Below, piece by piece: positions 5,689 to 6,145 of a stretch of DNA of 6,145 nt. The notes below the pieces were generated by a model that did not search any database, was not told where the DNA came from, and saw only the letters and a list, made by a program, of their open reading frames with translations. Position 1 is the stretch's first letter, and every line of letters begins with the position of its first letter. Position numbers and translations under genes: made by a program. This DNA is from an uncultured Clostridium sp. (GTDB lineage Bacteria > Bacillota > Clostridia > TANB77 > CAG-508), in contig CAMEUC010000088.1 in the NCBI GenBank assembly GCA_945937855.1, forward strand, positions 1-6,145, given 5' to 3'.

Positions 5689-5976
5689 ATGGCAGACAAA
5701 AAACAAAATAATAGAAATAATAGAAGAAAAAATAATGGAGACGAAGAATTCAATCCAAAATTTAGAAAAATGAGAAAAAAAGTATGTGTAATGTGTGCTA
5801 ATAAAGACTTTGTTTTAGATTACAAAAACGGAGATCAATTAAAGAAGTTTGTAAATGAAAAAGGTAAAATATTACCAAGAAGAGCAACAGGTGCATGTGC
5901 AAAACATCAAAGAGATATAACACAAGCAGTAAAAAGAGCAAGACACATTGCAGTATTACCATTTACAAATAAATAA
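5689..5976 (+). CDS. rpsR: 30S ribosomal protein S18, zinc-ligand (C+) type
   Basis: The 95-residue product has a basic, Asn/Lys-rich N-terminal tail followed by the bS18 core: FRKMRKKVCVMC, DYKNGDQLKKFVNEKGKILP, RRATGACAKHQR, and KRARHIAVLPF. The ATG at 5689 is chosen over an in-frame TTG at 5671 because AAAGGGGG ends 7 bases before it. The core carries CxxC plus a later CxxH, the residues of the zinc-binding form; Bacillus subtilis S18 lacks them. Such loss or retention of Cys pairs among paralogues and lineages is known for S18. It pairs with S6 on the 30S platform. It is the last gene of the operon and is followed 10 bases later by a terminator. Confidence 0.97.
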   Translation: MADKKQNNRNNRRKNNGDEEFNPKFRKMRKKVCVMCANKDFVLDYKNGDQLKKFVNEKGKILPRRATGACAKHQRDITQAVKRARHIAVLPFTNK

Positions 5977-5986
5977 AAATAATTAT

Positions 5987-6020
5987 AAAAACCGATTAGG
6001 AAAAACCTAGTCGGTTTTTT
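5987..6020 (+). terminator. Rho-independent terminator of rpsF-ssb-rpsR
   Basis: AAAAACCGATTAGG (5987-6000) pairs with CCTAGTCGGTTTTT (6006-6019), with one G-U pair and an AAAAA loop, ending in a T run. It sits 10 bases after the rpsR stop. Confidence 0.93.
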
Positions 6021-6053
6021 GCATTTAACCCTAAAAAATGATAAAAAAATTGT

Positions 6054-6083
6054 AGTTTGCAAAAGCGTTAGCTTTTGCAAACT
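6054..6083. repeat. Perfect 13-bp inverted repeat
   Basis: AGTTTGCAAAAGC (6054-6066) and GCTTTTGCAAACT (6071-6083) are exact inverted copies around GTTA. There is no T run on the plus-strand side, so it is not a plain terminator; it may be one end of a dispersed intergenic repeat. Confidence 0.75.
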
Positions 6084-6104
6084 GAAGTGCGAAGTGCGAG
6101 GTGC
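6084..6104. repeat. Three tandem 7-bp repeats
   Basis: Three units follow one another: GAAGTGC, GAAGTGC, GAGGTGC, immediately after the perfect hairpin. The remaining bases to the window end hold the palindrome TCTTCGAAGA (6119-6128) inside TGGTAA (6112-6117) and TTACCA (6137-6142), with no gene visible. Confidence 0.65.
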
Positions 6105-6145
6105 GATTTTATGGTAATTTCTTCGAAGATTTGCCCTTACCAATC

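Noticed and set aside
5907..6143. Minus-strand open frame over the rpsR end and terminator
   Set aside because: It runs through the rpsR coding sequence and the terminator hairpin; composition and motifs do not look like a gene.
1..6145. CRISPR array, tRNA or rRNA gene, insertion sequence or prophage
   Set aside because: No spaced direct repeats, no tRNA cloverleaf features, no transposase and no phage structural genes were seen; the KilA-N gene alone is not enough to call a prophage.

Overview
This is an AT-rich window with mostly A/T-ending codons, AGA as the dominant arginine codon, strong AGGAGG-type ribosome binding sites and short intergenic gaps. Together with a SpoIVFA/SpoIVFB-like sporulation protease pair, a clostridial-type pseudopilin-like protein and the rpsF-ssb-rpsR operon, this points to a low-GC Firmicute, most likely an uncultured member of the Clostridia. 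I cannot fix the genus.

Layout: (1) 1-877, 3' part of a membrane-anchored M23 (LytM) peptidase-like gene, SpoIVFA-like. (2) 878-1066, a gap almost filled by a GC-rich, strongly palindromic element. (3) 1067-1736, a SpoIVFB-like M50 site-2 protease. (4) 1779-2186, a small pseudopilin-like protein, followed by a bidirectional terminator. (5) 2237-3732 on the minus strand, a lemA-DUF3137 membrane-protein operon. (6) 3889-4755, a KilA-N-domain protein with its own near-perfect promoter. (7) 4909-5976, the rpsF-ssb-rpsR operon with structured leaders and a clear terminator. (8) 6021-6145, non-coding sequence with a perfect hairpin and a 7-bp tandem repeat.

The most notable observation is that both sporulation-protease genes are broken by a single extra base in the same context. 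In each, an in-frame CGG followed by A replaces a conserved glycine GGA codon, and skipping only the C restores a full, motif-complete protein. These are the only two in-frame CGG codons I find in any gene of the window. Either CGG-A is a site of +1 ribosomal frameshifting in this organism (for example because no tRNA reads CGG), or two very similar sequencing errors or mutations fell in neighbouring genes.

Functionally, the first two genes would act together in forespore-to-mother-cell signalling (pro-sigma-K processing in the Bacillus model). The ribosomal/SSB operon is core housekeeping. The lemA-DUF3137 pair, the pseudopilin and the KilA-N gene are of unknown role.
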